DNA of 64,000 bases, from NCBI GenBank assembly GCA_963920635.1, contig OY987300.1, positions 60,798,915 through 60,862,914 on the forward strand. The letters are read 5' to 3'. The number at the start of each line of letters is the position of its first letter. Within the stretch, counting starts at the first letter, position 1. The notes under the pieces are model-generated. The model saw only the letters and a list, made by a program, of their open reading frames with translations. It did no database searches and had not been told where the DNA came from. The DNA comes from Pseudeuparius sepicola. Its lineage: Eukaryota; Arthropoda; Insecta; Coleoptera; Anthribidae. This document shows positions 20,719 through 31,225 of this stretch, piece by piece. Both the position numbers and the translations under genes were made by a program.

Positions 20719-20947
20719 CTTGGAGTGTCGGTCCAGTCCAGGGACTCTTTAAAATAAGGGGAAGGAGACCCAGCATGTCACAGTCTATCACATAGGAAAA
20801 GTGAAGCCTTGTTTTCTGTATATCTCCAAGGAGACCACATAAGTGGGCTGGTACAAGGTTGTTATATGCCAGTGTCCAACTGCCATCAGGTTTTATGTGA
20901 CATGCCAGTGCCATAGATTCCAAAGGAGGCAAAATATTTCCCATCAT
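20714..20947 (-). other. Unrecognised 77-codon ORF
   Basis: Reads ESMALACHIKPDGSWTLAY, then VPAHLCGLLGDIQKTRL and YVIDCDMLGLLPLILK before the stop. Its composition resembles a real domain with mixed charged and hydrophobic residues, unlike most chance ORFs here. It abuts the right end of the 19440-20718 element. No family recognised; it may be a remnant of a mobile-element protein. Confidence 0.25.
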
Positions 20948-21777
20948 AATTCACAATTTTTAAGTTTTCTAACTTCCAGATAGTCAGTTAAAGGTAATGC
21001 GGCCGCCTGTATAGTAGTCCCAATAATTGCAACCAGATTTTTCTTGTCTCACCTTTAGTAATCCTACAATTTCCATTACGTGGGCATTAGGTACGTATAA
21101 GTAAGTAGTTCAAAACAAAAATGGTATTTCTTAAATATTAAATTATTAAGCAAATAGCTTCAGTCAGGTCTTTTTTTAAACAGTTTTTATCTACAACTAT
21201 AAGTTTATTTTACGTTTGTGAGGTAGCTACCTTGGGAGAGAAATAAAATTACAAAAATGAGCACCGAGAAAAACTTCATGATTAGAACTAAGTACAAGAC
21301 CTAATCTTATTAGTCCATCCCGAAATCTGTGAAAGTTCTTTGGGTAGATACATTCAACAAGGGAAGAAAGTTCAAGTACGTACCTATTTTACCTACATAG
21401 GTAATATTATAAATGGTTTGAGGAACCTGGTAACAAGGTGCAATAGCGACAAATTATTCTTAAATAAGCAAAATCGGCACTGACTTACCATATTTATATT
21501 ACTTAAATTCCTGAAAATAATTGCAGGAAACCAAATTCAAATATAAAATAAATTTGATTCATTTGGCACTTGCCATATTCTGTGTTTGTTGACAGAACAT
21601 TGTCAAGTCTAATTTTTAGAAATCATATTAATTTTTACTAACAATCAAAGTACCTGTTATATCCAAAGATTCTCCAATAAAATTGCATACTTGGCATCAT
21701 TGAGACCATTAGAATGGGGAAAAGAAACGGCCTCACTTTGGAAAGTATAATGATGGGTCCCCTTACTTTAAAGGGTC
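20948..21777. other. Intergenic, nothing recognised
   Basis: AT-rich sequence between the 19440-20718 element and the hAT target site. No exon or repeat structure seen. Confidence 0.3.
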
Positions 21778-22084
21778 CCTGGTCCCAGGGCCGGACTGCG
21801 CAGGCGGGGTACCGGGGAATTCCCAGCGGGGCCCTGGCCCTGGCGCCTGTAGGGGCCCTAGGCCTCGAGCGCCTCTTCGTACGAAGGCCGCGCTCCATGC
21901 TGCGCAACGAAGAATAAAAACTACGTGCCGTCTTAAACAGATCTCCCTTACTTAGGTAGTGCGGTACCTCCCTACCTAGGGGCTATTTACGTGTAGCTCT
22001 CGGCCCGAAACTAGCACAGAAAATTCCCCACGCCCCCACTCCTTTCTCAGAGTTCAGAATTCAGAGACAACCTAAAAAAAGAAG

Positions 22085-22672
22085 TTGCCCCGAGAAATGT
22101 CAGAGCATTTTGTGTTTGCTAATTTACACAAAAAGTTTGAAGAAGAAACATACAAAACTATTATAAATCAAATTTCTCAAAGCATTTTAAACAGATTTTA
22201 CAACAATGAAAAACATTATAAAGATTTTAAGTTCTTTGACCCAAAATATTTTCCTCGCAAAAGAGAGGATCTCTTAACCCGCAAAGAAGCTTTTGAAACT
22301 ATTTGTAATATACTAGATATGGAAGAAATGAACTAATTTCAGAATTAAGTTTTTTTCAGTAATATTTTCCGGCTCTGTGAAAGATTTAAATATAAATTGT
22401 CAAAATAAGTTAGAAGCTTTCTTCAAGTTCTTCATGTTCAAGTTGTCTGGTGTGTTGTTACTTAATACTTAAACATGCATTCTTCGGCTTTTGTAAATTT
22501 GTACTTAATTTATAAATTCCTTTTAACATTATCAGTTACCCAGGTCAAATACGAAACTGTTTTTTCAAAATTAAAATTAAAAAAATCTCGAATTCATTCC
22601 ACAATAATTATAACGAACAATCTGGACAATGACCAAATTATTAATATTTTAAAAAACAATCATAATGTATAA
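22085..22672 (+). pseudogene. Decayed hAT transposase fragments
   Basis: Segment 1 (22085-22336) reads EHFVFANLHKKFEEE, then FKFFDPKYFP and AFETICNIL. Segment 2 (22475-22672) reads LYKFLLTLSVTQVKYETVF-type (about 22505-22570), then KLKLKKSRIHSTI and LDNDQIINIL. Segment 2 follows the hAT C-terminal dimerisation signature (lltlPvs.v..ErvFSklKliKt.lRstm....L). A stop and a gap of about 140 bases separate the two. Key residues such as the conserved Pro and Arg of the signature are changed, so the enzyme is dead. Confidence 0.7.
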
Positions 22673-22723
22673 AAATATGCTGTGATTTATTTGTGATGTA
22701 AGTTTTTTTTTTGTTTAAGTTAC

Positions 22724-22841
22724 CAAAGAGAACTTTTTTTATTTTATTTTCGTGAGATTATAAGAGAAAGATATTTTCATAGCAAAGAGAACTTTTTTTA
22801 TTTTATTTTCGTGAGATTATAAGAGAAAGATATTTTCATAT
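22724..22841 (+). repeat. Tandem duplication of a 59-bp unit
   Basis: CAAAGAGAACTTTTTTTATT begins at 22724 and again at 22783, and the following 40 bases agree. It lies within the hAT element, downstream of its transposase remnant. Confidence 0.9.
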
Positions 22842-23879
22842 ACAGTGTGTCCACGCATGGACTTAACTATAGGTACTTGTAAAAAAATTATAATATTCAA
22901 TTTTTTGAAAAAAGGTTATTTATTCTTCATAAAAAGTCTGCTTGTTCTTAAAATAAAATTGGTAAGGGAAAAGTTAACATTACTTATACTGGGTGACCGG
23001 AAAATTGAAGAAACGTTAATTCGCATAAGAATAAAATGCTTCTATTTGTAGAGATATTGAAAAAAGTTATAAAGAAAATTTGTTCAGTGTGATAAGTTAC
23101 TTATGGTGTACAAAATTTTAAAGCGGTAATGAGCCTACTTCTATTTTTTGATTTTTTTCTTGTTTTTCTTCGATTAAATAATTTTCTGTAGGTACCTAGT
23201 ACGACAAAACTGTATAAATAAAAGTTACTCAGAGTAGGAAACTGTGTTTCATGAAAAAAAATTTGACAATCCTAGGCATACTTTGAATTTCCTCCAATAT
23301 TTTCCACAATACTATAATCATCAAATTTTGTCATCGTGCGCAGTGTTCCATTCTGAGTAAATTTTCTTAATATAGTTTTGTCGTACTACTTAGAGAAAAC
23401 CATTTATTTGAAAAAAGAAAGAATAAAATAAAAAATCAATGTAGGCCTAAGGCTTTGATATTTCATTCGCACTCTGACGCAATCTGGTTCGAAATTTGTT
23501 TTTCCTTGTTTTTTAATAAATAGGTAGGTATGCATTATTAAAAGTTTTTCGAGGGCTTATGTTGTCCCTTTTAATATTTATATACCTACGCACAGGCGCA
23601 CAGGGCATTATAGACATTACCTACTCCTACTATAATAATTCCCCACCCCCCATTGATTTATTTCTGCGGTACTCTCAGGTACTGTGAGGTTGAGGTGAGA
23701 ATTATTATTATTTATTCGCCTGTTATTATCATTGACATTTTTATTATTATTACTATTATCATAACACACATACCTATATCCCAGTTTTGCAAAACTTAAT
23801 TATTTAAAAAGAGAGCGTGGGGCCCTAATCAATTTTTCCCCGGTGGGCCCTGATTGACCAGTCCGGCCCTGCCTGGTCC

Positions 23880-24500
23880 AGTCTGAACCAAAGGTTTTTC
23901 TTCTTGTTCTTGCTGTATTTTTCTGGCCTCTGTCATTCCAAGCAATTTAGCCCCTCGGGGTCTTTGCCTCCTCTGCGTTGGGTCGGGTATGTTCAGCTTT
24001 TGCTGTTCTCGCCCAACTTGATACCTACCTTATACTTTTTTTTACTTATTTTCCTTGTTTTTTTCGTGATATGTACACTCAATGATCTTGATTTTCTTGC
24101 ATTTTTAAACACTGATGAATACTTGGGAACTTGAATTATATCTTCCAATAACGTTCTCTTGGGAGCTGTGTCCGCATAACTTGGAAACTTGAATTATTAA
24201 ACACTATGGTTCTTCCCTTGGTGGGTATCATGGTATCCTATCTTATTCCATCCCTTTCCCTGCCTTTTCGGGTTCCTATCTGTTTCCCCTTCCCTTGCCG
24301 GAGGTCTTCCTCGTATTATCTCTTCGTAGGGACGGATATTGCCAGCTGTGTCCTCATAACTTGGAAACTTGAATTTAAACACTATGGTTCTTCCCTTGGT
24401 GGGTATCAGGGTATCCTATCTTACTCCATCCCTTTCCCTGCCTTTTCGGGTTCCTGTTTCCCCTTCCCTTGCCGGAGCCTTCCTCCGCCCGCCGACTCAG
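23880..24500 (+). repeat. Dispersed repeat with 178-bp tandem duplication
   Basis: ACTATGGTTCTTCCCTTGG starts at 24203 and 24381. Each is followed by a pyrimidine-rich block (CCATCCCTTTCCCTGCC, TTTCCCCTTCCCTTGCCGG) and preceded by AACTTGGAAACTTGAAT. The upstream 23925-24030 part (GGCCTCTGTCATTCC, GGTCGGGTATGTTCAGC) matches the family fragment at 16905-17060. A GC-rich end follows to about 24600. No protein recognised. Confidence 0.65.
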
Positions 24501-24850
24501 AGGAAACGGCAACGACACGAGGCGCCACGTGGCACCCCCGTTTTATCGCCTGATGGACCGGTCACCGGCAACCTCACGCCTCGGCGAGCTCAGGCAGACT
24601 TTCTCAAAGGTTATAATAATGCGTTTTACTTTTATATTTTCAAGGACAGTTCAGGACAGTTTATAACTTGCGCAGAACTGATGCAGTACCGCAGTTCTGG
24701 ACGTTTCTGAACTTTGCAGGAAACGGAAACATGTTTGTAATGATACATTTTTCAACTATTTGACGAACGCCCTGTATGAAATTTTGTACAAAAGGTTTGA
24801 ACTGTGGCCAATTCGATGACACCTGAATCTATGAAACAAGCTACCCAGGG
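24500..24850. other. Unassigned stretch
   Basis: GC-rich to 24600, then AT-rich. CGCCCTGTATGAAATTTTG near 24768 resembles a degenerate ACAGGG-type element end without a visible partner. Confidence 0.3.
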
Positions 24851-24854
24851 AAAA

Positions 24855-25065
24855 AATCTGGAAAACAAAATCAGAGGGAGATATTCCACGAAAAAGATGC
24901 GCGAAAAAGATCCACGAAAAAATCCACGAAAAAATCCACGGAAAAAATTCACGCAAAAAAACACGGATAAAAATCCAAGGAAAATCCACGGAAAACCGGA
25001 AAACATTCAGGAACAAAAATACGCAAGAGAACAAATCCAAGGAACAAAAATCCAGAGGAAAAACC
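24855..25065 (+). repeat. Minisatellite, TCCACGAAAAAA-like units
   Basis: Some fifteen degenerate 12-bp units of the form A-TCCACGAAAAA run through here, giving open frames on both strands made only of repeat (NPRKNPRK; FFRGFFRG). They are simple repeat, not genes. The inverse pattern (TTTTTTCGTGGAT) occurs at 26575-26680. Confidence 0.8.
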
Positions 25066-25432
25066 CAATTTACAAACAAAGCATCAATTATACAATTTAA
25101 TAGTAGGTATGTGAAATTAATTAAACTGACCTAACACGTTCCAGGTTTTAAATTTTGAGCTGGTTTAGGAGAGACGATCCCTGACGAGCCTTGATGAGCG
25201 TGACGAGCACTCACGAGCCCTCCGCGATCGTGTGTGGCCGAGGCACACGGGATAGAAGGCCTGCAGCCCCTCCCCTCCGCTGCAACGTCACACTGTCAGG
25301 CTAATGCCAACCGCCTTGTTCAGGCTCTCAGTTCTCAGTCGAAGCGCACCGAGGCACGCGGCTTTGCGGCAAGGTGTTCGTGCATAATATACACAGCTAC
25401 AATTCCTCATGTTCAGTTATCCTTTCTTATTA
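25066..25432. other. Unassigned stretch with GACGAG words
   Basis: Several GACGAGC/ CACGAGC words between 25165 and 25222; GC-richer until 25380. No gene features. Confidence 0.3.
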
Positions 25433-26153
25433 TACAGGGTGAGTCACATCTAAAGTCAGAGCCGAAAACACGAGGTAGAGTTCGCTAAAATAAGCACATA
25501 TGCTTAATAAACATTAGCTCAAAAACGCTTGGTTCTCCATATACAGCGTGTTGAAACTTTTCCAAATATTTTTTTAATTTCTTTCGAGCCTGTTTAGGAA
25601 TTCCAACAAAATTTGATACATATTATGGGTTGTCATTTTGTGCAATAATTTAGCCCTGTTCAGATGAGCAGTGGCGTAGATACAATAATTTTATTTTAAA
25701 TGCCAGCATAATCACCTTGGCACTAGTTTAAAAAATCCGAAATTACGAAGAAACTGTACCAGAAATAAAAAAATACCAAGAGGCGCTTTTTGTTCCAAAT
25801 TGAATGGGCTATCCAAAAAGGGCAAATTTTTTTGTTTTGGCACAGGACCGTACTACTTTTTTATACAATTATTTACAGTAACTATTTGTATCTACGCCGC
25901 TGATCATCTAACCGGGGTCAAATTATTGCACAAAATGGCAACCGTCCAATGAATAATGTGTACCAAATTTGGTTGGAATTCCTAAATGGGCTCGAAAGAA
26001 ATTAAAAAAATATGTTATTTTTGGAAAAATTTTAACACGCTGTATATGGAGAACCAAGCGTTTTTGAGCTTATGTTTATTAAGAATATGTGCTTATTTTA
26101 GCGAGTTCTACTTTGTGTTTTCGGCTCTGACTTTAGATGTGACTCACCCTGTA
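25433..26153. mobile_element. Foldback element ending ACAGGGTGAGTCA, TA duplication
   Basis: TACAGGGTGAGTCACATCTA at 25433 is the inverse of the right end at 26153, with TA on both outer sides. Pairing continues for about 240 bp per arm (GCTAAAATAAGCACATA, AAACGCTTGGTTCTCCATAT, TTTCGAGCC, ATTTTGTGCAATAATTT, TAGATAC). The middle of about 230 bp is unpaired, with no ORF. The arms meet at CAGTGGCGTAGATAC and GTATCTACGCCGCTG, which look like hAT-type ends, so an older hAT MITE may sit at the core. Confidence 0.85.
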
Positions 26154-27193
26154 TAGTGTTTAGCGCAATTTAGCAATTCAGGCCGTATATATCATCATTT
26201 AATTGAAAAAAAAACAGGGGCAGTAGGTAGGTAATTACAGATGTGTTAAACTATTGGAAATTTGTCTCGTATCGTATATCATCAGGTAATTGTAAAATGT
26301 TTTATTTCTACACTAGCAAACATATATGTACAAATGTTCTTACATATAGGTACTTATCTCGATAATTATCGCAAGATTTAAAATGATAGAATAATGGCGC
26401 AAAATGCTGAGAGAAAACTAAAAAAATTAGCGAGTAAGTGATATTTCTTGTTTTCATTCATTATATTACTGATATTTATTTCTAGTACTTCCTAATAGCT
26501 AAAGCAATTTGTGTGTAGGTAAGTGTTTTTTTTTAATTTTCATTGAGCTTATTACGTTTGTTTCTTTCGTGGTTTCTTCCCATGGATTTGTTTCCGTGGA
26601 ATTTTTCTTGAATTTTTCAGTGGATTTTTTTTCCGGATTTTTTCGTGGATTTTTTTCCATGGATTTTATTTTGATCTTTTGAATATTTGTGCCTGATGAG
26701 TGGTGGGTACATCATAGATTTGAGGACAAGTGAATTAATGCTTCAGCAGAAGTGAAATGGACAAAAAAAAAGAAAAAGAATCACATTCACAACTTTGCTC
26801 AAAAAACGCAGGGCCGTATCATGCTATATTCACGGTAGTTTATATATACGGTATATGTCCAGGGGGCAAAGGGACACATTATATGTATGCTACTGCGGAT
26901 GGGGCTATCTCAGATTAATCAGAAATGGCTATTAAAAAAATCTGAATTTTTTTACGGATTTGCAGGGTGATTTATCCGTTTTGATTGATATTTTCGCAGT
27001 CAATAACTATGGCATGGCTTGTTAGATTCTCACAATATTTTAGGAGTTTATTACACTATAGGAAATGTCAATGTATACGTGTAATAAAAATTCAAAAATT
27101 CCAGTGCCGGATTTAGCACATTTAATTGTTTGGGCTTCTTAAGAAAACTTCACCCTGTATACGATATTTTGATAACCCAATGCAGGGATATCA
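26154..27193. other. Unassigned; inverse minisatellite patch
   Basis: At 26575-26680 the sequence is GGATTTTTT-type repeats with CGTGGA/CATGGA, the inverse of 24855-25065. From 26955 to 27165 a short segment has CAGGGTGATTTATCC at one end and TTCACCCTGTAT at the other, a possible small element of the ACAGGGTG type. No genes. Confidence 0.4.
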
Positions 27194-27301
27194 TCGGCCC
27201 TACGTCACAACTTCCGTCCTTGTCTTACTCATGAATATACGACGGATATCGGTCGTATATTCACGAGTCAGATAAGGACGGGAGTTGTGACGTAGGGCCG
27301 A
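27194..27301. mobile_element. 108-bp near-perfect hairpin
   Basis: TCGGCCCTACGTCACAACTT at 27194 is matched in inverse by the end at 27301, and the arms run about 50 bases to a centre reading GGATATCG (27243-27250), with few mismatches (TCATGAATA against TTCACGA). Tiny palindromic MITE or regulatory hairpin; no flanking duplication was certain. Confidence 0.8.
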
Positions 27302-28100
27302 ACATTCGCTGAACAAACTGTACATATATTATTCAGCCAGTCAAGTGCGCGTGGCACGCGTCGTCACGTTCTTACAAAACCTCTCGGTTCCTGGACAAAA
27401 TGAAAAATATAGTGTGCAGGACATTTTCAAAGGTTGAAATAAAAACTCTTGGAAGAACATCTTTAGATTTGCAATTATTTCAACCGGATAAAATTGCAAG
27501 TGGCAATATATTTTACGCGACACTTTTAAAGAAATACATGTACAAGAACAAGTGAAATTAAATGCACTGTTTTGCGTTTTTAACTTCTTAGAAAACGAGA
27601 ATTATCGTTTTATGCACTTTTTATATTAATTATGCAAACGTACGTAATTCTACTGAAACCACCTATTTCTTTTTAATTGACCATTGGTTCTTTTCAAAAT
27701 GTAGCCCTCTCTGTGCATTAGGTATTAACCCACGAGCCGCCACTGATGTTCTTAGAATATTCTGCTTAAAGTGACCATCCGTCTCCCTTTGAGGGGGACA
27801 GTCTCCCTTTAAACGATAATGTCCCCCAATCTCCCCTAACCGGCTTTAGTATCCCAATTATGCAGTTTTTAATTTCTAACTCGAGTTACAAATTTACCTA
27901 GTTGTTGAGATTAAAGTTTCACTAAATCCAAATTTAGTCTAAGACAAGAGCTGGCTACGTACTAGTGGCATATGACACGGTACAGTCGAAGTACCTATTA
28001 CAGTATTTTTGAAAAAAAATCATCAAAAACTTGCTGTCCTGAAAAACCATTTTCATTTTCTCTACATCCGGTATATCCGAGAAGAAACCGTAGGTATATG
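27302..28100. other. Unassigned stretch
   Basis: The minus ORF at 27341-27523 has no domain. TCTCCCTTTGAGGGGGACAG and repeated CTCCC words occur near 27780-27840. Nothing else recognised. Confidence 0.3.
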
Positions 28101-28101
28101 C

Positions 28102-28275
28102 AGAGCTGGACAAACTACTTTTAAAAAGTAGTTCAGTACAATAACTACTAACTACTTCAACAAAAAAGTAGTTTAACTACATGATAATCTAACTATCGGA
28201 CCTAAAAAGTAGTTTAACTAGTAACTACTTAGTAATTAGTAGTTAAAATGGTAACTACTATTTAACTACTTTGAA
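28102..28275. mobile_element. hAT-like element end with ACTACTTT repeats
   Basis: CAGAGCTGGACAAACTACTT begins a tract with at least nine copies of AACTACTT or its inverse within 170 bp, the density expected of subterminal transposase-binding repeats. The opposite end was not found. A second, similar end starts at 28364 (TAGGGTTGGCATGAG) followed by repeats of TTAATTCA, and a third, inverse, end lies at 31345-31434 (GACTTTTT repeats, ending CCAACTCTG). Confidence 0.5.
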
Positions 28276-28504
28276 AAAACCGTACATTTATTGACTACTG
28301 ACTATTAATGAAAAAAACGAAAAAACAAGTAAATAAATTTTCTTATAAATTAACCACTAGGGTTGGCATGAGTTAATTCATTTGATTTAATTCATGGAAT
28401 TAATTAACGAATTAATTCAAATGAATTAAAAAAAATGAATTATATATATTTTTTAAATAAAGTACCTATATACCTATATTTTCTTGATTTGTCGCTACAG
28501 TCAA

Positions 28505-30030
28505 ACATGGGATTTAGGCCAGGGAAATTACGGTAAAAAATAACGAAACCTAGACAAAATTCATAACCACATTTTTATAATGCCATCACAAAATATTGGT
28601 AATAAATGAACGCCAGAATTGTTTTTTTATACAAAATACATATACGCGTGTGGGCGTTTTTTAGAAAAATACATTTTCTTGTTGTAATAAAGACAGCATA
28701 AATATTAACTGCGAATTTTAAGCTGCTTTTATTAGTAAGTAAGGTATATAAAGTTGAGATTGATAAATTAAACAGATTACGTTTGCGCAATTAAGTATCC
28801 GAATGATGTAAAAATTACATTTTGCGTAATATTTTGTTGGGCAAAAATATTAACTGCGTTTTTATTATTCATAATTACCTACCTTAAAAATCAAGTATTA
28901 ACAGCTTTTTTCTGAAATTAAACATATTGTTTCGCCGGAAATCGCATTTTAAAGAAATTTGAAGCTGTCTTTGAGAGCAAAATTATTAACTGGCTGATTT
29001 TTGTTAAACTTTGTAAGTGGATACTAAGTCTTGTTAAATTTTTTGAAATTAAACAAAAATTGGTAACGAAAGTATTTTGAATTGACAAATGACAGTTGAC
29101 CTACATGCGCCGTAAATAAATGTTTAATTTCGCTATATGTGATTTAATATAGTTATATTGTAAAAAGTTAAACAAAAAAAAAACAGTTAATATTTTTGCT
29201 TTCCTAAAGAAATGACAACTGACAGTTGACCTATATGCGCCGTAAATAAATGTTTAATTTCGCTATATATGATTCAATATAGTTATATTGTAAAAAGTTA
29301 AACAAAAAAAACAGTTAATATTTTTGCCTAGACTATCAATGAGAAGTGACAGCTGACGTACATGCGGCTTAGATAAATGTTTAAGGTGGATTTATAAACT
29401 CGTCGTTTGCGTTGGCGCTCGCCGTTGCCGTTTGCGTCGAAAATTCAATCCCAATATTTTACGCGTGTAACCGTTTATAAACGCCGTCGAACGTTGCCGT
29501 CTGCGTTCGATGCCGTCCGAGATAAACTAATTTCATCTTTCACGTTTCCGTCGTTCACATTTCTGGACACAAACTGCGAAGGTCACCGTCAACTTCGGAG
29601 CGCCAACGCAAACGTCGAGTTTATAAATCCACCTTTTTGTATAAGTTACATTCTATTTGTAAAAGGGAATGATCATCTGCAATAAAAACGTAGTTAATAT
29701 TTTTGCTTTTGCCGAAATAGAAAATTATCCGATTTTTATCCCTCTGTGTCGATCTAAGTTACTTCCATATTCTTAAAATGTTCAATTTCTTAATATATGT
29801 TAGCAAGGGAAGTTTTTTTACCTAAAGAGTCTAAAAAATCCAGTTAACATTTTTGCTCGAAATTTCTAACGAAAAATAGGTGTTTTTTTGAGGTAACTCA
29901 AGGTTCCGTTTTTTTAAAATGTTTAATTTTTGTTTTCTACCAACGTATTTACTTATAACTTTGATATGGTCAAACAAAATTGCAGTTAATATTTTTTTAT
30001 AGGTCAAATTCTATTTTCCCTGGCCTAATT
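28505..30030. mobile_element. 1.5-kb element or array with repeated CAGTTAATATTTTTGC
   Basis: GATTTAGGCCAGGGAAA at 28512 and TTTCCCTGGCCTAATTT at about 30016 are inverse ends. Between them CAGTTAATATTTTTGC or its inverse (GCAAAAATATTAACTG) recurs at least eight times, spaced 90-170 bp. A block starting GACAGTTGACCTA recurs at 29091 and 29221 and, partly, at 29348, giving a 127-130 bp period. There is no ORF, and the 29383 MITE is inserted in it. Confidence 0.55.
29383..29635. mobile_element. 253-bp MITE, AAGGTGGATTTATAAACTCG ends
   Basis: AAGGTGGATTTATAAACTCG at 29383 and its inverse ending at 29635; about 38 bp per end including TTTGCGTTGGCGCTC. The interior is GC-rich with repeated GCCGT and CGTCG words. 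It interrupts the CAGTTAATATTTTT array, so it is the younger insertion. Flanks are T-rich, so no clear target duplication can be read. Confidence 0.85.
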
Positions 30031-30057
30031 TGGGAGAGTAGGTAGCTTATTTAAAAT

Positions 30058-30438
30058 CAGTGGCGGACTGGCTCGGTCGGCTGGTCAGCGATCGCCGACT
30101 GCGCCCCTCCGATCCAGGCGCCCCCCTGCGTATCGCCACTCCCCGAAATTCCCATCCTTCATCTCTCACCAGCAGCCAAAAAGGGATCGGCCATCGGCCA
30201 GTACCAAATACGAAAAATTAGGGTGATAGCCTGACAATACTTGTATTTAGGGTGCGGGCGGTGCGGTTGCGCGCCGGATTATTATAGAGAATAGGCGACA
30301 GAGGATTTTATTTAGTCTTTTAGTAACTACCATGAGTCACGCATCACGGAATCTAAATATTATTCCACCAATTCAAATGTAGCGCCCCTGTGGCCAAGGG
30401 CCGAGCCGGCCTATTTTTGAAGAGCCAGTCCGCCACTG
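30058..30438. mobile_element. hAT MITE with exact 8-bp target duplication
   Basis: CAGTGGCGGACTGGCTC starts at 30058 and its inverse ends at 30438. TTTAAAAT flanks both (30050-30057 and 30439-30446), a perfect 8-bp duplication. 381 bp, GC-rich left part, no ORF. Confidence 0.93.
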
Positions 30439-30446
30439 TTTAAAAT

Positions 30447-31104
30447 TATACCATACTACAGTGAAAAAGAAGTGTATATGAAACCACAAAATATACAAAA
30501 ATCCAAAATATTATCAGACAATTAATAACTGGCATTACTGCGGAAGCATCTTCAGCAGGGGTCGACAGGGTTTAGTGCATTCCGAATTGGGTAATCGTTT
30601 AGGAGTCGAGAAGGCAGCAAAAGGAACATTTATAATGAAAATGTTAAGCAAAAAATAAAAAATTGTTCCTACAATAAGTAAGGAATAAGAGTATTTTCTT
30701 GAAATCGGCAGTGAATTTTCTCAAAATCGTCATTAAAAGCTCAGAAATCGGTACTGATGTAGCCCATTATTGTACGATAAAAGTGACCAAATATTAAAAA
30801 CCCGGCCAATAAAGGCCCATTTCGCTTTTCGTACACATTGCAAAATTGTTACCTAAGTATAGCAGCGTTGACTGAAAAATCTTCACCCAACGATAGCAGC
30901 GTAATCTTTCAGTATAAATAGTATGAATGAATCTATTTTTCATGGAGGCTGCATAACAGGCAGCAGTTTGAAGTTTCTGTTGGGAAGCACCGTGCCTTGT
31001 CATACTTGACCTAGGTATAGAGCGATCGTCAGTCATGCAACACCGCGACCAGTCGGTTCAAGGACGGGTGATAATAAAACTCCCGCTTTAAAAAATATAA
31101 TATG
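30447..31104. other. Unassigned stretch
   Basis: AT-rich, no repeats recognised. The short minus ORF 30794-31036 lacks any domain and is not called. Confidence 0.3.
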
Positions 31105-31225
31105 TACCTCGGCATTGAAGTTCTTTTTATGACTCCTGTGGTTTATTTGCCTCAACCAGAGGCCTCGGTAACTAAATTCCACATGAGTCATAGAAAGGCG
31201 AACTTCAGTGCCTTTTGGTAGGTAC
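31105..31225. mobile_element. Foldback MITE core, copy 2
   Basis: Inverse-orientation relative of the core at 4436-4590: GAAGTTCTTTTTATGACTC on the left, TGAGTCATAG...CGAACTTCAGTGCC on the right, with TTTATTTGCCTC, GAGGC, GGTAACTAAATTCCACAT inside. Arms less perfect than copy 1. Confidence 0.65.

Larger units (their letters stand above)
21786..23871 (+). mobile_element. hAT element, 2.09 kb, with exact 8-bp target duplication
   Basis: CAGGGCCGGACTG at 21786 and its inverse ending at 23871 are the terminal repeats. CCTGGTCC flanks both sides (21778-21785 and 23872-23879), a perfect 8-bp target duplication as hAT elements make. The left 120 bp is GC-rich. The remains of a transposase lie inside at 22085-22672. 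A tandem duplication of 59 bp is at 22724-22841. The element is too short and too broken to be autonomous. Confidence 0.9.

Noticed and set aside
24752..25100. Two Phe/Arg-rich minus ORFs and a Lys-rich plus ORF
   Set aside because: They are translations of the TCCACGAAAAA minisatellite and vary only as the repeat does.
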